IMG/VR virus record: IMGVR_UViG_3300020009_000073
Span: 1 to 20,946 of that record
Reading direction: 5' to 3' (one strand)
From: a virus
DNA length: 20,946 nucleotides
The position numbers were made by a program, and so were the translations under genes. Shown piece after piece: positions 7,895 through 14,758 of the stretch. Numbering within the stretch: position 1 is the first letter of the stretch; each line of letters starts with the position of its first letter. The notes below the pieces were generated by a model. The model was not told where the DNA came from, made no database searches, and worked only from the letters and a program-made list of their open reading frames with translations.

Positions 7895-8850
7895 CTTTGA
7901 CCTCCGAATAGTCCGATCACTTCGCCAGCTTTGAAGGCGTGTGTGTCGGGTTTGATGTGCCACTGAATAGCCGTGGCGTGCTCAAAGACCAATGCCGCCA
8001 TGCGCGCATTGAGCTTCCCTGTTGCTGGTAGCTCGAGGTCGTCCGCCTCGAATGTTTCGTCTAGTAGCTTGAGTCCGCCTTCGCGGAACTCCACTACGGG
8101 TATGCGCATGTCCGCCAGTTTCACCGCGGCGTCGAGCACGCCAGCCAGCGCGTTGTGCGGTGTTGCCCAATCAGTCTCTGCTAGCCCGTTCACATAGCCA
8201 TCAACGACATGGGTCGGCCAGGAGGCCGCGATTAACTGCGTCTTCACCCAGCAGTCGTCGTCGAAGTAGAACGTGACGCTGTCATCGGTTACTCCCATGT
8301 CAATCGGTTCGCCCTTTGTCGTTACGGCATCGAAGCATGCGGAGGGCACGATCACCGTCGCAGGCAACACCGTGGGGAATGGGACGCGGCACAGAATGAC
8401 GTTGTTCGTGGCGTAGGCAAACCCGTTGTGAAGACAGATGCCGTTGGCCCATATCTTCGAAGAGTCGGTGGCCACGAAGGGTTTGAGTTGTTCAATGAGG
8501 GCACTGACACCAGAGGGTGTGTGGGAGGTTTTCGGAGTGGGGGTAGTACGTGGGTATTCCTTAGCCTCTGACAGACCGATACGGGACCGCCTGGCACGAC
8601 CCAGGACCATCAAACTAGCGTCCGTTACCCGGAACTCCGGGTCGCCGTCGCAGACCGTCCAGGCACTCGCCAGCTTCGCGGCATCAACTGTGCAGAGCGG
8701 CATGTTGGCTGGCACGTCTACTGTATAGCGCCCGTTGTTGACCTGGGCACGACGATCGCCGTTTTCATCGTCGTAGATGTGTAGCTTCTGGAAGGCTGGC
8801 AGTAGCGTGCCTGTGTGTGCGCATAGGTACTTGAGAGTTTCGAGGTTCAT
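7891..8850 (-). CDS. Sliding clamp-like protein (DnaN/beta-clamp-like), 319 aa
   Basis: The start is ATG 8850, which overlaps the dpdA stop as TAATG; the frame runs further upstream but inside dpdA. The sequence alternates beta-strand segments with helices. Its central IWANGICLHNGFAYATNNVILCRVPFP region (about 160-187) and the following VIVPSACFDAVT resemble the strand-turn-strand and helix pattern of phage DNA polymerase processivity factors of the beta-clamp fold. Bacterial clamps are about 370 residues in three domains; this is somewhat shorter. Position beside the family A polymerase supports a processivity role. The assignment rests on pattern and context; a structure prediction would decide. 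It could instead be another replication-associated protein of similar fold. Confidence 0.55.
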   Translation of the reverse strand: MNLETLKYLCAHTGTLLPAFQKLHIYDDENGDRRAQVNNGRYTVDVPANMPLCTVDAAKLASAWTVCDGDPEFRVTDASLMVLGRARRSRIGLSEAKEYPRTTPTPKTSHTPSGVSALIEQLKPFVATDSSKIWANGICLHNGFAYATNNVILCRVPFPTVLPATVIVPSACFDAVTTKGEPIDMGVTDDSVTFYFDDDCWVKTQLIAASWPTHVVDGYVNGLAETDWATPHNALAGVLDAAVKLADMRIPVVEFREGGLKLLDETFEADDLELPATGKLNARMAALVFEHATAIQWHIKPDTHAFKAGEVIGLFGGQR

Positions 8851-9788
8851 TAGAAGAAGGTCACAGCTGACCGCATGAATGTTGGGCGACCTAGTTTCTT
8901 CATGTAGTGTTTGAAGTAGCGGAGATTCCACGCGTCGCGCATGCCGTAGTTCGTAGCCAGGTCCTCCGGCTTGAAGCCCTCTGCGTGTAGGAGATCAGTG
9001 ACGTACTTCTGCGTCACGCTGTCCAGGCTCCAGAAGCTCTTGTCTTCTGTCTTGGTGTTCGGACTTTTCTCGGAGAACGAGATGGCCCGACGCTTGCCGC
9101 CGATGTCCATGATGCAGCTACCGAACATCGAGATCATGACCCACGATGTCGAGTCCACGGAGTACCACGGGTAGCGCTCCATGAGCTCGAACGTCGTCAA
9201 CCCGAATCCGTGCACACGGACTCGGGGTGACCCATCTGGGTTCGCCAGGTACTTGTCGAAGACATGATCAAGCCAGTCGATCAAGTACGGTGTTGCCTCT
9301 GGGACCATACCGCCGAGGAAGATGTAGTCATAGCCTTCGTCCAAGTACCGTACCAGCCATTCATCTCGATCGCGGGCATGGTGGACGGGGCACACTTGCA
9401 CGGGCAGTTTGAGTGACTCCATGTACTTCTGGTTAGCGTAGCTCTCCGCCTCGAGGCCGGCACCGATGGCATCAACATTCGATGCAATCTCGACAAAGTC
9501 TTGTGACGCAACTAGGTAGCGTGCGTACTTGTCGAGATCAACCTTGGCACCCAGCGTGAACATCGAGAACGCGCCCGAGTCCATGAATATCTTGTGGCCG
9601 TTGCGGCGGATCACTTCATCGACTTGCCCTTTGCCGACATAGTGATAGCTCTCGAGGTGGAACGGGTAGGACTCGGAGGCAGCAGCAATCTGCATCGGAT
9701 TGCCGCTTGTAGAGTCTGCCCGATGACCGTTGTAACGAGCAGCAGCATAAATCTTAATGCAGTCATTGAAGTCCTCGGCGTGGTTCAT
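8850..9788 (-). CDS. dpdA: DpdA: DNA guanine transglycosylase inserting 7-deazaguanine, 312 aa
   Basis: DpdA is the phage relative of tRNA-guanine transglycosylase (TGT) that exchanges guanine in DNA for a 7-deazaguanine base. The motif IFMDSGAFSMF (67-77) parallels TGT LTDSGGFQVF, so D70 matches the substrate-recognition Asp; YSVDSTSW (209-216) parallels the region holding the nucleophilic Asp, so D212 is the likely nucleophile. VHGFGLTTFELM before it matches the TGT GxGTPEDL loop. The CxCxxC zinc site of tRNA-acting TGT is absent, as expected for DpdA. The gene lies in a coupled operon with all four preQ0 synthesis genes, and its ATG overlaps the stop of a 27-aa membrane peptide. The stop overlaps the clamp start (TAATG). 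Confident on family; the exact base installed is not visible. Confidence 0.93.
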   Translation of the reverse strand: MNHAEDFNDCIKIYAAARYNGHRADSTSGNPMQIAAASESYPFHLESYHYVGKGQVDEVIRRNGHKIFMDSGAFSMFTLGAKVDLDKYARYLVASQDFVEIASNVDAIGAGLEAESYANQKYMESLKLPVQVCPVHHARDRDEWLVRYLDEGYDYIFLGGMVPEATPYLIDWLDHVFDKYLANPDGSPRVRVHGFGLTTFELMERYPWYSVDSTSWVMISMFGSCIMDIGGKRRAISFSEKSPNTKTEDKSFWSLDSVTQKYVTDLLHAEGFKPEDLATNYGMRDAWNLRYFKHYMKKLGRPTFMRSAVTFF

Positions 9789-9868
9789 AAACCTTCACCA
9801 TATAGCAATAGCCAGAGAAGTAGTATGATGATTGCCACTGCTTTCTCTAGTGCCCATTTATCCTCCAT
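9785..9868 (-). CDS. 27-aa single-pass membrane peptide between folE and dpdA
   Basis: The frame starts MEDKWALEKAVAIIILLL and continues WLLLYGEGL: a charged amphipathic N-terminus, about 13 consecutive hydrophobic residues flanked by Trp and Tyr, and a short acidic tail. Its ATG overlaps the end of folE by 11 bases and its TGA overlaps the dpdA start as ATGA, the same coupling used by every gene of this operon. The weak point is the ribosome site: the GGAGG just downstream of this start would serve ATG 9857 in another frame (a 20-codon polar reading) better. I favour the membrane frame because of its composition and exact ATGA junction. Function unknown. Confidence 0.5.
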   Translation of the reverse strand: MEDKWALEKAVAIIILLLWLLLYGEGL

Positions 9869-10466
9869 TGCAGGCGGCGAGGAACTCGGCCCGTGCTTTT
9901 GCGTCATCTTTGATTGCCCCCTTCAAGGCGTTTGTGATTGTGTAGTGCCCCTGCTGGCACACGCCGCGGCTTTCCATGCACAGGTGCCGTGCGCGTACTT
10001 GTACGCCGACGCCGATTGGCTTGAGGTTCCGATTGATGGCATCGGCAATCTGCGCTGTGAGTCGCTCCTGCACTTGCAATCGCCTGGCGTATGCGTCCAC
10101 GACACGGTTGATCTTCGACAGCCCCACGATGCGGCCGTTCGGGATGTAGGCCACCGTAGCGGTGCCGAAGATAGCGGCGAGGTGATGCTCGCAGTGTGAG
10201 TAGAGCGGGATGTTCTTCACGACGATCATCTCGTCAACACCGTCGGCTCCGTCCAGGAACGTTTTGAGCAGAGCATCGACATTGACGCGATAGCCAGCGG
10301 CCCAATAGTCGCGCCAGGCTTCGGCCACACGCGTCGGCGTTTCTTGGATGCCTTCACGCAATGGCACGTCGTAGCTTTCAATGCTTTCGATGATGCGAAG
10401 TTGATCCTCAACTGCTTCTACCATTTGCAATGGACCGAGTGGGATAGGCTCCTCGAGTGGGCTCAT
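9858..10466 (-). CDS. folE: GTP cyclohydrolase I (FolE), 202 aa
   Basis: FolE converts GTP to 7,8-dihydroneopterin triphosphate, the first step shared by folate and 7-deazaguanine synthesis. Family marks are GIQETPTRVAEAW (39-51), the zinc site YSHCEHHLAAIFG with C92 and H95, VGLSKINRVVDAYARRLQVQERLT (114-137) and the second zinc cysteine in HLCMESRGV (C163; bacterial enzymes usually read CMxxRGV). All three zinc ligands are present and length is normal, so the enzyme should be active. The ATG overlaps the queE stop as ATGA, with GGAGGT upstream. Placed among queC, queD, queE and dpdA, it feeds the phage DNA-modification pathway by raising flux from GTP. Confidence 0.95.
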   Translation of the reverse strand: MSPLEEPIPLGPLQMVEAVEDQLRIIESIESYDVPLREGIQETPTRVAEAWRDYWAAGYRVNVDALLKTFLDGADGVDEMIVVKNIPLYSHCEHHLAAIFGTATVAYIPNGRIVGLSKINRVVDAYARRLQVQERLTAQIADAINRNLKPIGVGVQVRARHLCMESRGVCQQGHYTITNALKGAIKDDAKARAEFLAACNGG

Positions 10467-11296
10467 TCAACACCTCCGAACAAATGTGTCTGACACGTCA
10501 TGCGCCGGTTGTAGTCCATCGCCAGCCGTGCAGCGTGTCGATAGTTCTTGGCTGTTTCCTTCTGGTCGATCAGTGTGTCGTCCCAGATGGTGGCTACTTC
10601 ACCTGGCAAGGTGCTACGCTTGTAGACAGCCATGCCACTGATGTAGATGTCGTTCTCAGCGACGAGTGCGTCCTCTGGTACGTCGTAATACGGTGATGCC
10701 GTGTCAGCTGTCACAACGTACTTGAGGTCTAGCACGTCCGCACTATTGAGCCAGAGGTGCGGCATAGCTGAATACGTGCTGCGAGTGTGCGGTACTTTGG
10801 GTGAGCACACGAAGCGCATGTGGCCGTGCTTGCGTGCGGTGTCGATCATCTCTTCACGCAGCAGCAACCCGTTCGTCTCAAACTGCCAGGTCGGCCGGCT
10901 GAGCATTCCGAAGTGCGGGTCGACCTGGGCGATGATGTGCTTGATCTGTTGCCATTGTAAAAGAGGCTCACCGCCAGTGAAGACGATGAGGTCGCACTTG
11001 TGCGCTTGCAGCTCGTGCATGATGGCATCGTGTGCTTGTGTCACCCGGCCATCCGCCAGGTGGAACTTCGTGTCGCACCACGGGCAGTCTTGCTTCAGCC
11101 CAATGTTGCAGCCCGCCAGCCGTATGAATAGAGCGGGTTGGCCGGCGTATGGGCCTTCCCCTTGTATGGTGTGAAACATACTGTGAATCAGGAGCTGGTC
11201 GGGCTGTAGCATCTCGTACGAGTTCTTCGTGGCGTTAACGTCTGCGTTGATGATTGGGAATTTTCGCTTGACAGGAGGGTCTAGAAGGCTGTGCAT
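10463..11296 (-). CDS. queE: 7-carboxy-7-deazaguanine synthase (QueE), radical SAM, 277 aa
   Basis: QueE rearranges 6-carboxy-tetrahydropterin to 7-carboxy-7-deazaguanine (CDG) using a 4Fe-4S cluster and S-adenosylmethionine. FHTIQGEGPYAG (41-52) is the family signature. The cluster cysteines are C63, C71 and C74 (CX7CX2C), a loop spacing unlike the canonical radical-SAM CX3CX2C, and QueE is known for variable loops. FTGGEPLLQ (106-114) is the SAM-binding GGE motif. A late Cys-Gln-Thr-His segment matches the family C-terminus. The ATG follows the queD stop by two bases with AGGAA upstream. At 277 residues it is longer than many bacterial QueE, mainly by an N-terminal extension of about 30 residues. 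Confidence 0.95.
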   Translation of the reverse strand: MHSLLDPPVKRKFPIINADVNATKNSYEMLQPDQLLIHSMFHTIQGEGPYAGQPALFIRLAGCNIGLKQDCPWCDTKFHLADGRVTQAHDAIMHELQAHKCDLIVFTGGEPLLQWQQIKHIIAQVDPHFGMLSRPTWQFETNGLLLREEMIDTARKHGHMRFVCSPKVPHTRSTYSAMPHLWLNSADVLDLKYVVTADTASPYYDVPEDALVAENDIYISGMAVYKRSTLPGEVATIWDDTLIDQKETAKNYRHAARLAMDYNRRMTCQTHLFGGVE

Positions 11297-11298
11297 CG

Positions 11299-11756
11299 TC
11301 AGTTCCTAGGGTTGATATAGATCCCCGAATTCTTGTCGTTCTCGCGTACCTCGACGCTGATGACCCAGCATCGGCCTAACGACTTCGAAATTAGATGTCC
11401 GTTCACCCATTCGCAAACCCATTGCGCTGTGCTTTCCATGCCGACACCGTAGGGCAACAGGCGAATCTTCGCGCCGCCTGCTTGCTCGATAGCGCGGAAC
11501 GCTGGCAGCAGCGGGTCGTCCTCACACAGTAGGAGCGTGTGGTCGAAGTATTCATCGAGGAACGACTTCACCCAGCCTAGCTGCCCGAAGTCCACCACGA
11601 AGCCGCAAGCGTCGCGATCGCTGGACCCGAAGACAAAGTGGAAGCTGCGCGAGTACCCGTGCACGAAGGCGCAGACGCCCTTGTGCCGGTGTTCCGATGC
11701 GCGCAAGGGTAGTTCCAGTAGATTTTTGTGCTCTGATGTGGTGTGACGTCGTTCAT
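11299..11756 (-). CDS. queD: 6-carboxy-tetrahydropterin synthase (QueD), with an apparent one-base frameshift
   Basis: QueD turns dihydroneopterin triphosphate into 6-carboxy-tetrahydropterin. The main frame reads GVCAFVHGYSRSFHFVFG, FVVDFGQLGWVKSFLDEYFDH, a CEDDPLLPAF segment and MESTAQWVCEWVN, the marks of the phage-type QueD subfamily with HGY instead of HGH. The correct-looking start is ATG 11756: it overlaps the queC stop as ATGA, has GGAG 6 bases upstream, and reads MNDVTPHQSTKIYWNYPCAHR, an expected QueD N-terminus. That stretch is one base out of frame with the remainder; the two join if one base is missing near 11692-11693. The uninterrupted frame begins upstream inside queC (ATG 11769) and lacks the NYPCAHR segment. 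It could be a real mutation, an assembly error or recoding. Confidence 0.8.
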
Positions 11757-12628
11757 GCTTTCTCCGCATCTTTGTCGGTTGCTGTGCCAGGTGGAGGCGT
11801 GTGATGGAAGTGTTCGGGGTCTTCCATAAACACGGCAATCTCACCTACCGTGATGCCCTGCTTTAGGGCGTTCGGCCAGCGGGCTTTAATCATTGCCCAG
11901 CGCTCGATCAGTGGGTCAGGTACCCCAGCCTGCCTGAAGCCTTCCGCGCGCAGCACACACGCATGGCACCGCCCGCATGGGGGTGTTTCGCCGGCATAGC
12001 AGGTATGGCTCATCGACATGACCTTATCCCAGCCTGGGAAGCTGGCGGCGAGCTTGACCGTCTCGGCCTTTGTAAGGTCGATGAGTGGGGTAAGAACACG
12101 CAGCTGCGGCCGGTCGGCCCGGATGTAATCGTCGCGATTCATCCCGAGTGCCTCTTGCATGGCAAAGGTTGTCGCGGCGATGAAATTCTCGGTGCAGTCG
12201 GGATAGTTGGCATTGTCCATTTGACACACGCCGGTGATGAGGTCGTAGCAGTCGAGCGATAGCGCGTAGTTGCCAGCCAGTATGAGGAACAGCATGTTGC
12301 GCAATGGCACGAACGTGACCTCGACACGGTTCTGAATCACCTGCTCCATCTGGTCGAAGTTGTTGTACGTTTCGAGCTCGACGTGTGGGTTGATCAGTGG
12401 GCTACGACCGCGGAGGGTGCCAGCCACGTTGATGATGCGGTGTGAGGCAACACCGACCATGCCGGCAATGCACGAGGCCGCGTCGATCTCGATACGGTGC
12501 TTCTGCCCGTAGTCGAACGTCAGGGCGTGTACCTCTTTGTACCGTTGCTTAGCCCATAGCAGGCACGTCGTTGAATCCTGCCCGCCCGACAATATGACGA
12601 GCGCTTTCTCTCGCTGTAGTGTATTCAC
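11753..12628 (-). CDS. queC: 7-cyano-7-deazaguanine synthase (QueC), 291 aa
   Basis: QueC converts CDG to preQ0 with two ATP and ammonia. ALVILSGGQDSTTCLLWA at the N-terminus is the PP-loop ATP pyrophosphatase motif (SGGQDS, 14-19). C210, C218, C221 and C224 in HTCYAGETPPCGRCHAC form the zinc site. FVPLRNMLFLILAGNYA and ITGVCQMDNANYPDC are family blocks. The start is GTG 12628 with AGGAG five bases away. About 50 residues after residue 240 extend beyond the usual end of QueC; they are not a glutamine amidotransferase domain, so this is not a Gat-QueC fusion of the kind linked to archaeosine-type bases. The stop overlaps the queD start. First gene of the leftward operon, behind a 54-base gap with a small hairpin. 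Confidence 0.95.
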   Translation of the reverse strand: MNTLQREKALVILSGGQDSTTCLLWAKQRYKEVHALTFDYGQKHRIEIDAASCIAGMVGVASHRIINVAGTLRGRSPLINPHVELETYNNFDQMEQVIQNRVEVTFVPLRNMLFLILAGNYALSLDCYDLITGVCQMDNANYPDCTENFIAATTFAMQEALGMNRDDYIRADRPQLRVLTPLIDLTKAETVKLAASFPGWDKVMSMSHTCYAGETPPCGRCHACVLRAEGFRQAGVPDPLIERWAMIKARWPNALKQGITVGEIAVFMEDPEHFHHTPPPGTATDKDAEKA

Positions 12629-12642
12629 TTGAACTCCTGTTC

Positions 12643-12659
12643 GGTTGATGAAGTCAACC
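12643..12659 (-). promoter_or_regulatory. 5' leader hairpin upstream of queC
   Basis: On the transcribed strand GGTTGA-CTTCA-TCAACC forms a 6-bp stem 15 bases before the queC AGGAG. The stop codon of the upstream gene lies in AATAAT (12682-12687), a poor -10 candidate. It does not match the preQ1 riboswitch consensus. It may mark the head of the modification operon. Confidence 0.35.
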
Positions 12660-12682
12660 CCAATCCACGGGGCCGACGGGGA

Positions 12683-13333
12683 TTATTCTGCCGCTGCCGT
12701 CGGTGTTGCCTTTGCTTCTTTGGCGGCGGCTTTCTTTTCCGCTGCCGCTGCCGGCCTGGCGAAGCTGATGCCGTTGTTGCGCGCCCAGACACCAGCCTGG
12801 GTCACTGCCGTACCTTCACTGATGCCAGAGGCCACCAGCGCATCAATGCATTCCTTGCGGCTCATCAAGCCCTTGCGGATCTTGTCGAACTTTGTGTCGA
12901 GGAACTTGTGAACCCTGGCCACAGGGCCATCGGGCTTGCGGAACCCTTCGTCCTTCGCTGCTGTCATGATGCTCTCCATTTGGGGTGATTCGTCAGCGCC
13001 CTCGCCGCTATCAACGGCTGGCTGACTGCCACGGATGATTGCTGTCAAGACACGCAAGGCCGAAGGCGCTATCGGCATCATTTTGCGAGCTTCCGTCTTC
13101 ATGTAGCTCGTTGCGAATTCGACCGGCGTGTACTCGAGCTCAACGCCTGCTACTTTCTTGATCGGGGTGTGAAAGAATTCGCGTTCGAACTTCTCGTTGT
13201 CGGCTACGCAGACAGCCAGCTGAGGGCCGTCGATGCCGACGTAGTAGGTCTGCTTGGGGCCGCGCTTGAAGACGCAAACAATGTTGCGCTGGCGGTTGGA
13301 CCTGATGGTCATCTCGTTCAATTCTGTAGTCAT
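12683..13333 (-). CDS. Hypothetical protein with Ala/Lys-rich C-terminal tail, 216 aa
   Basis: ATG 13333 is chosen for its upstream CAGAAAGG; the longer frame starts inside the promoter. Residues 1-100 look globular (IVCVFKRGPKQTYYVGIDGPQLAV and following), residues 105-125 are acidic, and 145-190 are helical with KGLMSRKECIDALVASGISE and TAVTQAGVWARNNG, which resembles a helix-turn-helix. The last 25 residues are an Ala/Lys-rich tail like histone H1 or AlgP tails. A similar layout occurs in the 279-aa protein at 19344-20183. DNA binding is a reasonable guess; no family is recognised. It has its own -10 box and precedes the modification operon by 54 bases, so readthrough into queC is possible. 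Confidence 0.75.
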   Translation of the reverse strand: MTTELNEMTIRSNRQRNIVCVFKRGPKQTYYVGIDGPQLAVCVADNEKFEREFFHTPIKKVAGVELEYTPVEFATSYMKTEARKMMPIAPSALRVLTAIIRGSQPAVDSGEGADESPQMESIMTAAKDEGFRKPDGPVARVHKFLDTKFDKIRKGLMSRKECIDALVASGISEGTAVTQAGVWARNNGISFARPAAAAEKKAAAKEAKATPTAAAE

Positions 13334-13362
13334 GGTGACTTGCCTTTCTGGGGTGAGCTTCA

Positions 13363-13383
13363 ATTATAGGGGCAAACTGCCCC
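13363..13383 (-). promoter_or_regulatory. Hairpin plus TATAAT promoter for the 216-aa gene
   Basis: A perfect -10 box TATAAT occupies 13368-13363 (reading leftward). It is directly preceded by the hairpin GGGGCA-GTT-TGCCCC (13383-13369), which may end transcription from the upstream gene. No good -35 is seen (TTGATG is only 15 bases away). The leader after the -10 is about 29 bases and ends in CCCCAGAAAGGCAAGTCACC before ATG. Confidence 0.6.
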
Positions 13384-13398
13384 CATCAACATGAATTT

Positions 13399-13665
13399 TT
13401 AGAGGGCCACAATGCGGTGAGCGTACTCACGGAACGCGACGAGGTGAGGCACGATCACTTGCAAACCCGAGCGGAAGGATTCTGGTTGGCCGTCGAAAAC
13501 GTGGCGGGTGACTTCGATGAGGTAGGCGTCGAAGCCATGTTCGCGGTTGCAGACCTCAACGACCTTGCCCTCGTGGTAGCAGTCGTTACGACCTGCCATC
13601 GGTTGGAATTCGTACGCGCGGATGACGTCGCCAGCCTGGAAGCGATTTGCGTGGGAGAGTTTCAT
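13399..13665 (-). CDS. Hypothetical protein, 88 aa
   Basis: Family not recognised. The protein starts MKLSHANRFQAGDVIRAYEF and contains EGKVVEVCNREHGFDAYLIE, a beta-rich pattern like a small SH3-type barrel in which GDVI and GKVVEV would be strands. There are two cysteines and no membrane segment. The start is preceded by CCCAGAAAGGCTCATC, the standard leader of this region, and by its own -10 and hairpin. Similar small barrel proteins are common in phage early regions, but no function is known from sequence. Confidence 0.75.
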   Translation of the reverse strand: MKLSHANRFQAGDVIRAYEFQPMAGRNDCYHEGKVVEVCNREHGFDAYLIEVTRHVFDGQPESFRSGLQVIVPHLVAFREYAHRIVAL

Positions 13666-13686
13666 GATGAGCCTTTCTGGGTTAGA

Positions 13687-13716
13687 CGCCCCGGTGTGGG
13701 GCGATGAATGATTATA
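13687..13716 (-). promoter_or_regulatory. TATAAT promoter with 5' hairpin for the 88-aa gene
   Basis: TATAAT lies at 13716-13711 and contains the TAA stop of the upstream gene. Eight bases further on, CGCCCC-ACACC-GGGGCG (13703-13687) forms a 6-bp stem at what would be the 5' end of the RNA. CAGAAAGG follows before ATG 13665. Confidence 0.6.
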
Positions 13717-13888
13717 CCGCGGAATTCAGCGGTACATAGTTCTTCGCAAATTCTTTTGCGACGGCCAGGTTCTTCGCGTAAGTGATGAACTTGCCGAGTG
13801 AGTCGTAGACGGCGTACACGCCAGGCTTGGACACGGAGAGGTTCGCCGTGAGGCCATTGGCAAGTGAGTGTGTGATTGCGTATCCCAT
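13712..13888 (-). CDS. Hypothetical small protein, 58 aa
   Basis: Reads MGYAITHSLANGLTANLSVS, then KPGVYAVYDSLGKFITYAKN, LAVAKEFAKNYVP and a short end. The first part looks like a beta-hairpin and the second like a helix. The composition is protein-like, and its ATG overlaps the stop of the upstream 72-aa gene as TAATG, which supports translation by coupling. Its TAA stop is built into the -10 box of the next gene. Family not recognised. Confidence 0.7.
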   Translation of the reverse strand: MGYAITHSLANGLTANLSVSKPGVYAVYDSLGKFITYAKNLAVAKEFAKNYVPLNSAV

Positions 13889-14106
13889 TAGTCAACACCG
13901 CGGTTGCGGGCTAGGTGAGCGTATACCTCTGTCACGAGGCTATGAAATAAGTCGTTTTCAATCGACTCGCCGGGGAAGTAGACGAGGAGCGCTTCTTCGA
14001 TGTCGTTGTGCGTGGCGTCGCGCGCACCTACCCTCTCGGCTAGGTTGCGCATCAGCATACGCTTATCGAGCTTCGACCAGTGCTCCCAGGGCAAGACGAA
14101 GTTCAT
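13888..14106 (-). CDS. Hypothetical protein, 72 aa
   Basis: Mostly helical and soluble: MNFVLPWEHWSKLDKRMLMR, then AERVGARDATHNDIEEALLV and FHSLVTEVYAHLARN. There are no cysteines and no family is recognised. The ATG overlaps the upstream stop (ATGA) and its TAA overlaps the next start (TAATG), placing it in the middle of a run of five coupled genes (14758 down to 13712) that appear to share the TATAAT promoter at 14791-14796. Confidence 0.7.
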   Translation of the reverse strand: MNFVLPWEHWSKLDKRMLMRNLAERVGARDATHNDIEEALLVYFPGESIENDLFHSLVTEVYAHLARNRGVD

Positions 14107-14330
14107 CCTGGGATGCCGGTGCCAGCCGGGTCGCCACTGTTGTCGCGGTACAGTTTGAAGTCCTCGTCGATCTGGTCGAGATCGTTCTCGTACATGACCT
14201 CCCAGACTTCGTAGCCTTCTTGATGCTCGGCCTCGTTGCAGTATTCGGTGACGAGGGCATTGTCGTCGGTGAACTTGTTGAAGAGGTGCTCGCGCACGGT
14301 GTCGCCAGTGAGTTTGAATTTGCCGGTCAT
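14103..14330 (-). CDS. Hypothetical acidic protein, 75 aa
   Basis: ATG 14330 is chosen because it overlaps the upstream stop as ATGA and follows an AGGGG site; the longer open frame to 14792 is low-complexity, basic and runs over two other genes. The protein starts MTGKFKLTGDTVREHLFNKF and is strongly acidic (EYCNEAEHQEGYEVWEVMY, DLDQIDEDF). Acidic small proteins in phage early regions sometimes mimic DNA or inhibit host enzymes, but nothing specific shows that here. Confidence 0.7.
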   Translation of the reverse strand: MTGKFKLTGDTVREHLFNKFTDDNALVTEYCNEAEHQEGYEVWEVMYENDLDQIDEDFKLYRDNSGDPAGTGIPG

Positions 14331-14515
14331 GATGTGATGCCCCTGTTGAGATGGTTGAGGAGTTCGGCCAAATCGATCAGGCCTTTTTCTTGAATGAGTG
14401 CGACTGTAATGATCGGCTTCCCTTGTGGGTCGAGAATTTCTCGCACAGGGTAGCCGCCGAGGAGAGTGATGCTTCGGCGTTCGGAAAGCGTGTATTTGCC
14501 AGTGGTCATGATCAT
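14327..14515 (-). CDS. Hypothetical small protein, 62 aa (or 60 aa from ATG 14509)
   Basis: Two starts two codons apart (ATG 14515 and ATG 14509) both give MTTGKYTLSERRSITLLGG near the N-terminus, followed by a VREILDPQGKPIITVAL strand pattern and the helix GLIDLAELLNHLN. The beginning MTTGKYTL resembles MTGKFKL of the next gene, perhaps a distant duplication. The stop overlaps the next ATG. No family is recognised and the ribosome site is weak, so coupling to the upstream gene is likely. Confidence 0.65.
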   Translation of the reverse strand: MIMTTGKYTLSERRSITLLGGYPVREILDPQGKPIITVALIQEKGLIDLAELLNHLNRGITS

Positions 14516-14518
14516 GAG

Positions 14519-14758
14519 TTAGTCGTTGTAAACGCGGAGGGTGAGACAGCCGAGGTGCTGCTTGTAGTCGACGGCGACGAGGTCGCCAGCTTCGATGTGA
14601 TAGCCAGTCCGGTAGAAGGGCTGGCCGTTGCCGAGGTATTCGGCGAACAAGAATGCTGAGGGCCAGTTGCCAGGCGGGAGGCCCAGGCTCGAGGCCTCTG
14701 CAGTGTAGTCGTGAACGGTGCTTGCGCTGAGCGCGGCGAGGGTAGGGATGCGGATCAT
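14519..14758 (-). CDS. Hypothetical protein, 79 aa
   Basis: Starts MIRIPTLAALSASTVHDYTA, continues with a proline-rich PPGNWPSAFLFAEYLGN, and closes with a beta-rich segment (IEAGDLVAVDYKQHLGCLTL). The GDLVAVDY pattern again suggests a small barrel. Its start is preceded by CAGAAAGACAGAA and by a TATAAT promoter with a TTCG hairpin, making it the first gene of a five-gene coupled run. Family not recognised. Confidence 0.7.
   Translation of the reverse strand: MIRIPTLAALSASTVHDYTAEASSLGLPPGNWPSAFLFAEYLGNGQPFYRTGYHIEAGDLVAVDYKQHLGCLTLRVYND

Noticed and set aside
9798-9857. 20-codon frame MGTRESSG... behind GGAGG
   Set aside because: Not firmly excluded, but polar, featureless and not joined to dpdA; the overlapping membrane frame is the better candidate.
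12629-12682. preQ1 riboswitch in front of queC
   Set aside because: The leader has a small stem (GGTTGA/TCAACC) but neither the preQ1-I A-rich tail nor the pairing pattern is present.
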